Shown here in pieces: positions 42,355 to 49,187 of a stretch of DNA of 64,000 bases; within the stretch, counting starts at the first letter, position 1; each line of letters opens with the position of its first letter. The stretch is from JAUNSR01 sp036655355 (GTDB lineage: Bacteria > Bacteroidota > Bacteroidia > Bacteroidales > JAUNSR01). Below the pieces are notes generated by a model. It was given only the letters and a program-made list of their open reading frames with translations. It was not told the origin of the DNA and searched no databases. Where the stretch lies: the NCBI GenBank assembly GCA_036655355.1, contig JAVVQG010000005.1:62001-126000 (forward strand). Direction: 5' to 3'. Made by a program: the position numbers and the translations under genes.

Positions 42355-43836
42355 ATGAATTCATCCACACCTTATCTCTCTTTGTTTGCACTGCTGGCTC
42401 CGTTTTCGGCGGTTTGCGCGGCAGACACGGCAGCAACCGAATCGGCATCGCAACCGATCGGGGTTTACGCCGAGAGTGCCGTTTCGTTGAGCGACGGACT
42501 CCACACCCCCTTCTGGCTCACGGCCAACCGCTTCGGACTCGCTTCGCTGGAACGCAACAACGCGTACGTCAGTGCCGGCGTGCTCCGTGAAACACAAAAC
42601 AGCAACAAATTATCCGTCGGATTCGGCGCCGAACTGGCAGCCGCCTACCGCTTCGATGCCTCCGTATACGTACAGCAGGCGTATGTAGCGTTGCAATACC
42701 GCTGGCTGCAACTCACCGCCGGCTCCCGTGCCTACGAACCGGAAATCGTGGAGCGCCGCTTGAGTTCCGGCGGATTGGTTTACTCGGGCAATGCGCGTCC
42801 CGTTCCCCAACTCCGCATCTCCATTCCGGAATACGTATCGCTCGGCTTCACCAACCACTGGTTCGCCCTGCGCGGCCACCTGGCCTACGGCATCTTTACC
42901 GACAACGGCTTCCAGAAAGATTTCACCGCAGGCAAACACGCCTACGTAACCAATACGCTCTACCACTCGAAGGCGCTCTTCGCCAAAGTGGGGAAACCGG
43001 AATCGTTGGTGGATGTGGAAGGGGGTATCGAATGGTACGGCCAGTTCGGCGGAAACAAACATTTCACAGACGGCACGGTGTACAAAGCACCGCATAAATT
43101 GGAGGATTTCTTCAAGATGCTGATTCCATTGTCGGGTGGTTCTGATTCGCCAGTTGGCGATCAAACAAATGTATTGGGGAATCATATCGGCGCATGGCAC
43201 GGCGCCGTCACGGTGAAACCGGGCAATTGGCGCATCAAAGGGTATGCGCAACACCTATTTGAAGATCATTCGCAACTTTTCGCTGAGTATGGAAGGTGGA
43301 AAGACGGTTTACTGGGGTTGGAAATAACGTTGCCTGCCAACAGTTTCGTTTCAAAGTTCCTGTATGAGTTTATGAACAGCCGCGACCAGAGCGGGCCGAT
43401 CTACCACGACACCACGGAAGCGATTCCAGATCAGGTCAGTGCAAGGGATGCTTATTGGGACCATTATTTTTACCAAACCTGGCAGCACGGTGGAAATATG
43501 ATGGGAACACCGGTGATCTATTCACCTCTTTATAATAACAACGGTTCTATTAATATACGCAGCAACCGCACCCGGATGCACCATGTGGGGATCGAAGGGG
43601 CTCCTGCAACTGAGTGGGGGTATCGCATGCTGTTGAGTTATGTGCAACATTGGGGTACATACAGCAGTCCGTTCGATGAGATCTCCGATACCTTCAGCGG
43701 CATGGCAGAAGTACGCTATTCACCGACCTACTTGCCGGGCTGGGATTTCCGGTTGGCAGCCGCACTCGATCGCAGCGATTGGATCGGGAACAATACGGGG
43801 GCTACCGTTACGGTTCGGAAATCGTTTAAATTTTAA
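42355..43836 (+). CDS. Wzi-family capsule assembly outer-membrane protein
   Basis: This 493-residue outer-membrane barrel is predicted to help attach or organise capsular polysaccharide at the surface. A signal peptide (MNSSTPYLSLFALLAPFSAVCA) precedes a barrel with Wzi-type sequence: HTPFWLTANRFGL near the N-terminus, repeated amphipathic strands, and a C-terminal SFKF ending with Phe. The ATG at 42355 is chosen because the signal peptide follows it directly. A small lipoprotein gene follows by 17 bp. The position between glycan-initiation genes and the capsule operon supports the role. Confidence 0.85.
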   Translation: MNSSTPYLSLFALLAPFSAVCAADTAATESASQPIGVYAESAVSLSDGLHTPFWLTANRFGLASLERNNAYVSAGVLRETQNSNKLSVGFGAELAAAYRFDASVYVQQAYVALQYRWLQLTAGSRAYEPEIVERRLSSGGLVYSGNARPVPQLRISIPEYVSLGFTNHWFALRGHLAYGIFTDNGFQKDFTAGKHAYVTNTLYHSKALFAKVGKPESLVDVEGGIEWYGQFGGNKHFTDGTVYKAPHKLEDFFKMLIPLSGGSDSPVGDQTNVLGNHIGAWHGAVTVKPGNWRIKGYAQHLFEDHSQLFAEYGRWKDGLLGLEITLPANSFVSKFLYEFMNSRDQSGPIYHDTTEAIPDQVSARDAYWDHYFYQTWQHGGNMMGTPVIYSPLYNNNGSINIRSNRTRMHHVGIEGAPATEWGYRMLLSYVQHWGTYSSPFDEISDTFSGMAEVRYSPTYLPGWDFRLAAALDRSDWIGNNTGATVTVRKSFKF

Positions 43837-43853
43837 TCTTAAAAAATCAACAA

Positions 43854-44249
43854 ATGAAGCAAATACTTTTCCTTACCCTTCTGCTCCTGCTTTCGGTTTC
43901 ATGCAAAAAGCGACCGAAGAACGGCGACCTGGATGGTTTCTGGCAATTGCAGCAGTTGGTGGAGTTCGCCCCTTCGGCAACGGAAGCGAACGATACGCTC
44001 TACCCAAAGAAACAATACCTCTCTTTCCAACTCGACCTGATGAGCTTGCAGAGTCCCCAAGGCACACGCCTCGGACGATTCGATCACGCCGGCGATTCCC
44101 TCTTTATCAACATGCTGGAGGGCGACCTGCCCTTTATGAAGCAATACGGCGCCTCTACGCTATCGCCTCGCTACAAAGTGGTACGGCTGAACAGCGACCG
44201 GATGGTGCTTCGCTCGGGGGAGTCGGAACTGAGTTTTCGAAAATGGTAA
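43854..44249 (+). CDS. Small lipocalin-like lipoprotein
   Basis: This 131-residue lipoprotein has a signal ending LLSVSC (Cys17) and a compact beta-rich body: GDLDGFWQLQQL at the start (the G-x-W typical of lipocalin-like folds), then repeated strands to RMVLRSGESELSFRKW. It is 17 bp after the Wzi-like gene and likely co-transcribed. It may bind a hydrophobic ligand or assist Wzi; both are inference. A palindromic repeat begins 7 bp after its stop. Confidence 0.7.
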   Translation: MKQILFLTLLLLLSVSCKKRPKNGDLDGFWQLQQLVEFAPSATEANDTLYPKKQYLSFQLDLMSLQSPQGTRLGRFDHAGDSLFINMLEGDLPFMKQYGASTLSPRYKVVRLNSDRMVLRSGESELSFRKW

Positions 44250-44256
44250 TTGAAGG

Positions 44257-44279
44257 GGCACGAGTTATAAACTCGTGCC
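44257..44279 (+). repeat. Palindromic repeat, copy 8 (symmetric form)
   Basis: CACGAGTTATAAACTCGTG with extra flanking GC pairs makes a nearly perfect palindrome, so orientation cannot be assigned. It lies just after the lipocalin-like gene. Confidence 0.85.
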
Positions 44280-44294
44280 AATTACCGATATACT

Positions 44295-44317
44295 GGCGCG
44301 AGTTTGTAACTCGTGCC
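44295..44317 (+). repeat. Palindromic repeat, copy 9
   Basis: Core CGCGAGTTTGTAACTCGTG, 15 bp from copy 8. The pair separates convergent genes (lipocalin-like on plus, 56-residue protein on minus) and ends 10 bp from the stop codon of the latter. Confidence 0.85.
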
Positions 44318-44327
44318 TTTTTGTTTT

Positions 44328-44498
44328 TTAGTTCTCCCCCCTCCAAATAAAAGTACCCAATATCGTCATGATCGCCGCAATCGCGGCACACACCGATTCC
44401 TGCATCTCTTTGCTTAACGCCACCACGATCACCACCATCAGGAACGAAAGGACGATGGCGGTGAGTAGGAGGCGACCGTAGTTTTGGGGGTTCATCAT
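44328..44498 (-). CDS. Small two-helix membrane protein, 56 residues
   Basis: The protein begins MMNPQNYGRLLLTAIVLSFL and ends TFIWRGEN. Two hydrophobic helices (about 9-28 and 37-52) flank a short charged loop (SKEMQES). It is preceded by an unusually strong Shine-Dalgarno (AAAGGAGGTGAATC) for a Bacteroidota gene, and its ATG overlaps the TGA of the upstream small gene, so translation is coupled. Size and topology are holin-like, and the M15 peptidase gene nearby fits a lysis-type cassette. It also recalls the tiny smalltalk-type proteins beside HU and amidase genes in Bacteroides; neither identity is proven. Confidence 0.7.
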   Translation of the reverse strand: MMNPQNYGRLLLTAIVLSFLMVVIVVALSKEMQESVCAAIAAIMTILGTFIWRGEN

Positions 44499-44770
44499 GA
44501 TTCACCTCCTTTCTTTTGGCTCTTGAGGCACGAGTTACAAACTCGCGCCAGGTCCTCTGATGTTTGGCACGAGTTTGTAACTCGTGCCCTCATCAACCGA
44601 TCCAATGCCATTTTCGTCCCGAACCCCACCAGCGCGGACAATGCCGCATACACCATCACCTCCAGCAACGAACCGGCGGAGAGGGCTACCGATCCGTTGG
44701 CGCAAGCCACCATTGTACCGCCGAGCGAACCGCTTCCGGCACAAATCACATTTAATCTGAGATTTTCCAT
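44495..44770 (-). CDS. Small membrane protein whose C-terminus is encoded by two palindromic repeats
   Basis: This 91-residue protein starts MENLRLNVICAGSGSLGG. A hydrophobic stretch (AGSLLEVMVYAALSALVGFGTKMAL, about 36-60) suggests one membrane helix. From about residue 65 the frame passes through two copies of the dispersed palindrome, giving the peptides ARVTNSC and ARVCNSC, before a Lys/Gly tail. The stop overlaps the ATG of the 56-residue gene (ATGA). The repeat-derived tail suggests insertion of repeats near the original 3' end. Upstream CGAAGGTA (44794-44801) is one base from a minus-strand -7 element. Confidence 0.65.
   Translation of the reverse strand: MENLRLNVICAGSGSLGGTMVACANGSVALSAGSLLEVMVYAALSALVGFGTKMALDRLMRARVTNSCQTSEDLARVCNSCLKSQKKGGES
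44527..44549 (-). repeat. Palindromic repeat, copy 10, inside a coding frame
   Basis: Core CACGAGTTACAAACTCGCG on the plus strand, opposite in orientation to most copies. It encodes part of the tail of the small protein at 44495-44770. Confidence 0.85.
44566..44588 (-). repeat. Palindromic repeat, copy 11, inside a coding frame
   Basis: Symmetric form with core CACGAGTTTGTAACTCGTG, 16 bp from copy 10 and in the same reading frame of the small membrane-protein gene. Confidence 0.85.
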
Positions 44771-45022
44771 ACTGTTTGTTTTTTGATTCGCAACGAAGGT
44801 AACACCCGCGAAAAGCGAAGGTTGATACGACGTCCGAAACGGTCCGATCGGATGCAAAAACAGCCGGATAAAAAATAAAATGCGGGAGAGGCCTCCCCTT
44901 TGCGAACAAAATAAAGAACCCTTTGTTAACCGTAACCAAAAGGAAGCAACTCCGTTCGTTTTAAATTAAAATAAACAAAAGAGGTGCTTTCCAATTAACT
45001 TAATAACAAAAGGATTAAAACC

Positions 45023-45394
45023 ATGGAAAACTTCAAACTCAGCGAGTTCAGCAACCGGCCCATGCCGGAGGCGATCCGTCAAAACATCGAAAAACTGGTA
45101 CGTCACCTCCTCGATCCGCTGCGCAACGCACTCGGCTACCCCGTACAAATCACCAGCGGCTACCGCAACGCCGAACACAACCGCCGCGTGGGCGGTGTCT
45201 TCAATTCCGATCACCTGCGGGGATGTGCGGCAGATTTCATCCTCCCCGGCCACCCGGCTCCGGCTGAAGCGGTACTCCGGGTGATTCGTGCCAATCGGCT
45301 GCCTTACGATCAGTTGATACTGTATAAGACGTTTATGCACCTTTCGTATCGGGAGGAGGGGAATCGGGGGATGATTATTGACAAAAGAGTATGA
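45023..45394 (+). CDS. Peptidase M15-family murein peptidase (phage endolysin-like)
   Basis: This 123-residue protein is built like an M15 (M15_3-type) D-Ala-D-Ala or L-Ala-D-Glu carboxypeptidase. The zinc motif appears as SDHLRGCAADF (S-x-H-x-x-G-x-A-x-D, about 67-77), preceded by ITSGYRNAEHNRRVGG and followed by the third ligand in MHLSY. No signal peptide is present, as in phage endolysins that rely on a holin. Its stop overlaps the DUF4248 start by ATGA. The 44771-45022 gap upstream holds only a small GGGAG-CTCCC hairpin near 44883 and no clear promoter. Confidence 0.9.
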   Translation: MENFKLSEFSNRPMPEAIRQNIEKLVRHLLDPLRNALGYPVQITSGYRNAEHNRRVGGVFNSDHLRGCAADFILPGHPAPAEAVLRVIRANRLPYDQLILYKTFMHLSYREEGNRGMIIDKRV

Positions 45395-45624
45395 GAAAGC
45401 CTATGACCACTACCCCACGATCATGCGTCAGCATCAAAGAGCTGGCGTGCCGTTACTTCCCTTACTCGTTGCCCGAGAGTGCCGCCAAGCACCTGCGGGT
45501 GTGGATCAAACGCAACGAACAGTTGCTGAAATTGCTACTCGAAACCGGGTATTGCAAGCACCAGCGGGTGCTGACGCCGCTGCAGACGGACCTGATTTTC
45601 CATTACCTCGGCGAGCCGGATTAA
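45391..45624 (+). CDS. DUF4248-family small protein
   Basis: This 77-residue protein matches the DUF4248 pattern: SIKELACRYFPYSLPESAAKHLRVWIKRNEQLLKLLLETGY, then RVLTPLQTDLIFHYLGEP. The helical content and basic surface suggest DNA or protein binding. Its start codon overlaps the stop of the M15 peptidase gene. DUF4248 genes are found beside HU and amidase genes in Bacteroidales genomes, which agrees with the cassette here. Molecular function is unknown. Confidence 0.82.
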   Translation: MRKPMTTTPRSCVSIKELACRYFPYSLPESAAKHLRVWIKRNEQLLKLLLETGYCKHQRVLTPLQTDLIFHYLGEPD

Positions 45625-45705
45625 AAAATGTATTTTGTGTGAGGATACGCCACGCGTTGGCAGTGCAGCCGTTTAGTTTTGTTAGATAAATAAACTAAAT
45701 GTTAA

Positions 45706-46641
45706 ATGATGCACTCACTGAGCAACTGTTTTAAACTGTACAACCTCTTGCTAAACCAGCAATATACCAAGCGTGAGATCCTCGAAATGTGGACCAATTA
45801 CGGTAGCAACCAAGAGATTGCCCCCCTCACCGAGCGCACATTCTCTCGGATGTTGCGCACCACCGAGAAGCTTTTCCACACCACCATCTCCATCAAACAG
45901 AAGCATGGCTCCTATTACTATTGCATGACACCTGTGGAGGGGTTTGTGGCCGACGAGGAGTTTCGTTGGAACCTGAAACTCGGGGAAAGTCTCAACTTCG
46001 GCCAAGGATTCGGAACCATCCGCCAAGTGGAGATCAGACCTGCCGCACGCTCCGTTTGTCTCCTCCCCACACTGGTGGGAGCGCTTGAGAAAGCGGAGCT
46101 GCTCCGGATCCGATACCGCGACGAAGCGCAACAACTCAACGAAGTGCAACTCGTGCCGCTCCTGCTTACCGACACGCACGAAGGGTGGCTCGTCACGGGC
46201 GAAAACGCTGCCGACGGGAAGCTGCAGGTGCTCAAGCTCCCCTTTATACAAGAGGTGACGCCCACCGGAACTAGTCGCGTGGCCACACAGCAGAACAAAA
46301 AGGCGGTGCAGAGCGGCAACTATTTCGACGGCTGCTACGGGGCGGATCGCTCGGGCGAACGGATCGATCTGCATTTGCGGGCGGACGCCACCGAAAGCAT
46401 CCTGTTGCACGACAACCCGCTCCACACCTCGCAAGAGCGAGGGGAGCAGCACGAACAGTACACCGATTTCCACCTCAGCGTACGGCCCACGCGCGAGTTG
46501 ATGCTGGCGCTCCTTCGGCGCGACGGCACCGTGATCGTACTCGCACCCAAATGGTTTGACCTCGAAGTGCAGGATCTCGCCATCGCCCAACAACGCAAAA
46601 AAGAAGCGGATGCCGCCGTGCTCCGCTCGTTTCCCAAATAA
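45706..46641 (+). CDS. WYL-domain transcriptional regulator-like protein
   Basis: This 311-residue protein has an N-terminal helical, winged-helix-like region (MHSLSNCFKLYNLLLNQQYTKREILEMW...LTERTFSRMLRTTEKLF, about 1-65). A WYL-like middle segment (about 125-190) reads LLRIRYRDEAQ, VQLVPLLLTDTHEGWLVTGEN and VLKLPFIQEVTP, where W-L-V replaces W-Y-L. A C-terminal WCX-like extension (about 225-300) with LHLRADATESILLHDNPLH follows. WYL proteins often sense nucleotide or DNA ligands and control defence or stress genes. TAGTTTTG at 45674-45681 could be its -7 element, 25 bp before the start codon. Confidence 0.78.
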   Translation: MMHSLSNCFKLYNLLLNQQYTKREILEMWTNYGSNQEIAPLTERTFSRMLRTTEKLFHTTISIKQKHGSYYYCMTPVEGFVADEEFRWNLKLGESLNFGQGFGTIRQVEIRPAARSVCLLPTLVGALEKAELLRIRYRDEAQQLNEVQLVPLLLTDTHEGWLVTGENAADGKLQVLKLPFIQEVTPTGTSRVATQQNKKAVQSGNYFDGCYGADRSGERIDLHLRADATESILLHDNPLHTSQERGEQHEQYTDFHLSVRPTRELMLALLRRDGTVIVLAPKWFDLEVQDLAIAQQRKKEADAAVLRSFPK

Positions 46642-46671
46642 CCAATTTAGTTCACTTTAAATCTAAAAACC

Positions 46672-47145
46672 ATGATTGTAACTCCATTGGAAACCCTCCG
46701 CGAACGTTTCCACCGCGATTACCGGGTAGAATTGCCCACGCTGTATTACGAAATTTTACTGATCTGGATCTCCGAATCGCGCGTCATCGTTGACGAAACG
46801 GGCAACAGCATCACCGTTGAAACCCTGCAAGAGTTGCTCGGTCCGCTGCTCCATGTGGGCAAACGACGCATCTCGCGCGTACGCCAAACCAAAGAGTATC
46901 ACACCGTGCTCGAAGAGATGCTGCGGGTGATCGGCCTCAAACACCAACTCACCTATTCGTGCCACATCCCTGCCCCACTCCGGCCCCAACTGCGTCAATT
47001 CCGCTCCGGCCGGGTTTGGTACAATCCCGTTTTCCGCGACAAACTGCAAGAATTGCTCAACCTCTCGAACGAAAGCGCAGGCGAACCTTCCGGGATGCAG
47101 TACGAGCGCATGCAGGTACTGCTTATGGAGTGCGGGAAGCTTTAA
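46672..47145 (+). CDS. Unknown protein in the WYL/HU cassette
   Basis: This 157-residue soluble protein starts MIVTPLETLRERFHRDYRVELPTLYYEILL, then has a helical region with GKRRISRVRQTKEYHTVLEEML and a C-terminal VWYNPVFRDKLQELLNLSNES. No signal peptide or membrane helix is present. The basic, helical central part might contact nucleic acid, but I recognise no family. It lies 30 bp downstream of the WYL gene and is likely co-transcribed. Confidence 0.6.
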   Translation: MIVTPLETLRERFHRDYRVELPTLYYEILLIWISESRVIVDETGNSITVETLQELLGPLLHVGKRRISRVRQTKEYHTVLEEMLRVIGLKHQLTYSCHIPAPLRPQLRQFRSGRVWYNPVFRDKLQELLNLSNESAGEPSGMQYERMQVLLMECGKL

Positions 47146-47160
47146 ATTGTCGATTTCCCG

Positions 47161-47242
47161 GCCGTGAAACAGGCTTTCGTCCCCCGAGAAACAAGCCTTC
47201 GTCCGCCGTGAAATAAGCTTTCGTCCGCCGTGAAACGACCTA
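47161..47242 (+). repeat. Tandem ~22-bp repeat, about 3.5 copies
   Basis: Units of GCCGTGAAACAGGCTTTCGT and relatives begin at about 47161, 47184, 47205 and 47227 (the last partial). They fill the gap between the unknown gene and the HU-winged-helix gene and could be a protein-binding array. Confidence 0.8.
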
Positions 47243-47265
47243 TTTTATCTTTTAAAACGAAAATT

Positions 47266-47907
47266 ATGAGTATCAAGTATGATTTATACCGTTCCATGCT
47301 GCTGAACGGCAGGGAAGATTCCGCGCGCTACATCCCGCGTCCCGTCTCCTCCGGCAACCGTACCCTGACCGAAATCGCCGATTCCATCTCCGATTCGAAC
47401 ACCTTTACGAGAAGCGATGTGGTGGGTGTGTTGGCGGCATTAATCGCCGAGATCACCAACGACCTGAAGTGCGGCCGGCGCATCCACATCACCGGCCTGG
47501 GCACTTTCGGCGTTTCGCTCACCACCAAAACCCCCGTTTTCGGAGGGGCAACGACGCATGGTGGCAACGTCCGACTCAGTCGCATCCACTTCCGACCGAG
47601 TCCCGACCTGTTTAAAACGGTGGGGAACGTCCGGTTCTACCGCACCCACACCTACCATGCCGATCCGGACGACGCGGATACCCGCTTGGAGCACATCCGC
47701 GAGGAGGTGGCCGCCAACGGCTATGTGACCTGTTCGGAGGTGATGTTGCTCAATCATTGCTCCCGCAAAACGGCATGGAGTGACCTCAACGAACTGGTGG
47801 AGGCGGAAGTGCTGCGATCGTACGGTACCGGATCCACCCGCTTCTACAGCGGCACTACGTGGGATCCCAATGTGAATATGCCCACGGAGGTGATGGAAAA
47901 CGTGTAA
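47266..47907 (+). CDS. HU-like protein fused to a winged helix (HU-HIG architecture)
   Basis: This 213-residue protein combines an HU-type N-terminal domain (about 1-125) with a C-terminal helix-turn-helix (about 140-195, RLEHIREEVAANGYVTCSEVMLLNHCSRKTAWSDLNELVEAEVL). In the first domain are LTEIADSISDSNTFTRSDVVGVLAALIAEITNDLKCGRRIHITGLGTFGV and IHFRPSPDLFKTV. The fusion matches the described HU-HIG class (HU fused to wHTH, Ig or Gly-rich parts). The ATG at 47266 is chosen over one at 47230 that lies in the repeat array. A likely role is regulation or chromatin shaping near the capsule locus. A terminator follows. Confidence 0.85.
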   Translation: MSIKYDLYRSMLLNGREDSARYIPRPVSSGNRTLTEIADSISDSNTFTRSDVVGVLAALIAEITNDLKCGRRIHITGLGTFGVSLTTKTPVFGGATTHGGNVRLSRIHFRPSPDLFKTVGNVRFYRTHTYHADPDDADTRLEHIREEVAANGYVTCSEVMLLNHCSRKTAWSDLNELVEAEVLRSYGTGSTRFYSGTTWDPNVNMPTEVMENV

Positions 47908-47928
47908 CATTGTCCACCTAATTTTGAC

Positions 47929-47966
47929 AGCCCGAAGGTGTTCGCAAGGCATTTTCGGGCTTTTTA
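47929..47966 (+). terminator. Rho-independent terminator after the HU-winged-helix gene
   Basis: AGCCCGAA (47929-47936) pairs with TTCGGGCT (47954-47961) around a 17-nt loop, followed by T residues. It isolates the cassette from the capsule operon. Confidence 0.88.
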
Positions 47967-48302
47967 AGTCCTCTTAAATTCAAGTTTTCTATTTGTCTCC
48001 GAACTTTAACATTCCAAATTCAAGTTAATTTTTATGCGATTTAACGGTAAATTCACACCTACTTACAAGTATTAAATTCGCTCAAAACCTTTGTTATTAG
48101 TGATAATCTGCTCCAAATATTTATACGATTTCCTTAAAATGTACATTTAACACTCTAAGAAATACAAAAAACAACCCCTCAGTACCCCTTGAAATCTTAA
48201 AAAGTTTTATTAATTTCGCCGTCCGATTACCGATGGTGTGTATTTATTAACAATTTCACCTCTAAACCGAATTTTCACGTTTGCTTATTCATTGAATTCT
48301 AT
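47967..48302 (+). promoter_or_regulatory. Capsule operon promoter region
   Basis: This AT-rich gap has no gene. TTG at 48189-48191, a 19-bp spacer and TAATTTCG at 48211-48218 form the best promoter (one mismatch in the -7 box), giving a leader of about 78 nt before the Wza-like gene. I see no invertible-promoter inverted repeats flanking it, unlike phase-variable Bacteroides fragilis capsule loci. Confidence 0.45.
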
Positions 48303-49094
48303 ATGAACAAAATCACAAACTCCTTGCTGTCGCTATTATTCGTAGCGCTATTAAGTAGCTGTGCATCCTCCTCAAAAATTATCTATCTGAAGGATGCCTC
48401 CCAATTAAATCAACAAGAGATTGAAACCAAGTACGATTTACATATCAAGAAAGATGATATGTTATCCATTATCGTGAACTGCAAAGAACCGGAATTGGCC
48501 GCACCGTTTAATATGCAGTTGTCTCCCGCAGCATTTACAGGTAATAATCAGGTTTCGAACAGTTATGGAACGGGGTCACCTCAAGGGTTCTTAGTTGATT
48601 CAAATGGTGAAATTGATTATCCCATCTTTGGAAAGATGAAAGTGGAAGGATTAACCCGTATGGAATTGGCTGAAAAAATCCAAAATTTACTGGAGGAAAA
48701 TGGTTACATCCAAAATCCAGTTGTAAATATCAAGATGATCAATTTCAAAGTTTCTGTATTGGGGGAGGTTACCAAACCTGGAGTTTTGAAAGTAGACTCT
48801 GAGCGTATTACGTTATTTGAAGCAATTAGCCAAGCCGGTGACTTAACCGTTTATGGACGTCGTCACAATGTAAAAGTTATTCGTGAAGAGAATGGAAATC
48901 GCAAAGTTACTGAGATTGATTTGGGTGATCCAACTTTAATGTACTCTCCCTTCTATTATTTACAACAGAATGATTTGGTTTATGTGGAGCCTAATAAGGC
49001 TAAAGCATCGCAGGCTAGCTACTCCGCATTCTGGGGGACAATTATTTCTGTTCTTTCATTGGCTACTACCGTTGGTCTTTACTTTGCTAAATAA
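48303..49094 (+). CDS. Wza-type polysaccharide export lipoprotein
   Basis: This 263-residue outer-membrane export protein has lipobox LLSSC (Cys20), a Poly_export domain (about 45-130, YDLHIKKDDMLSIIV, VDSNGEIDYPIFGKMKVEGLTRMELAEKI), and an SLBB-like segment (VSVLGEVTKPGVLKVDSERITLFEAISQAGDL). A C-terminal hydrophobic helix (FWGTIISVLSLATTVGLYF) may insert in the membrane. It should form the translocon for the polymer made by the downstream genes, acting with the Wzc-type kinase. The gap to wzc is filled by a repeat hairpin. Confidence 0.94.
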   Translation: MNKITNSLLSLLFVALLSSCASSSKIIYLKDASQLNQQEIETKYDLHIKKDDMLSIIVNCKEPELAAPFNMQLSPAAFTGNNQVSNSYGTGSPQGFLVDSNGEIDYPIFGKMKVEGLTRMELAEKIQNLLEENGYIQNPVVNIKMINFKVSVLGEVTKPGVLKVDSERITLFEAISQAGDLTVYGRRHNVKVIREENGNRKVTEIDLGDPTLMYSPFYYLQQNDLVYVEPNKAKASQASYSAFWGTIISVLSLATTVGLYFAK

Positions 49095-49104
49095 ATGGAA
49101 TAAA

Positions 49105-49163
49105 CACGAGTTACAAACTCGCGTTCCAGCATTTCTATTAATAGCGCGAGTTTGCAACTCGTG
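49105..49163 (+). repeat. Inverted pair of palindromic repeats (copies 12 and 13) between the Wza and Wzc genes
   Basis: CACGAGTTACAAACTCGCG (49105-49123) and CGCGAGTTTGCAACTCGTG (49145-49163) are in opposite orientation. They can pair over 19 bp with one mismatch around a 21-nt loop. The structure begins 10 nt after the first stop codon and ends 24 nt before the next start. Confidence 0.88.
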
Positions 49164-49187
49164 ATTATCATTTAATCATTGAATCCC

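Noticed and set aside
47161..47242. CRISPR-like short array
   Set aside because: Units are contiguous at about 22 bp with no unique spacers; it is a simple tandem repeat.
47967..48302. Possible invertible capsule promoter
   Set aside because: No inverted repeats flank the predicted promoter and no invertase gene is nearby, so phase variation is not supported.
14769..49163. CRISPR-like array from the repeated palindromes
   Set aside because: Copies are scattered over 34 kb or occur in pairs, without regular spacers or cas genes.
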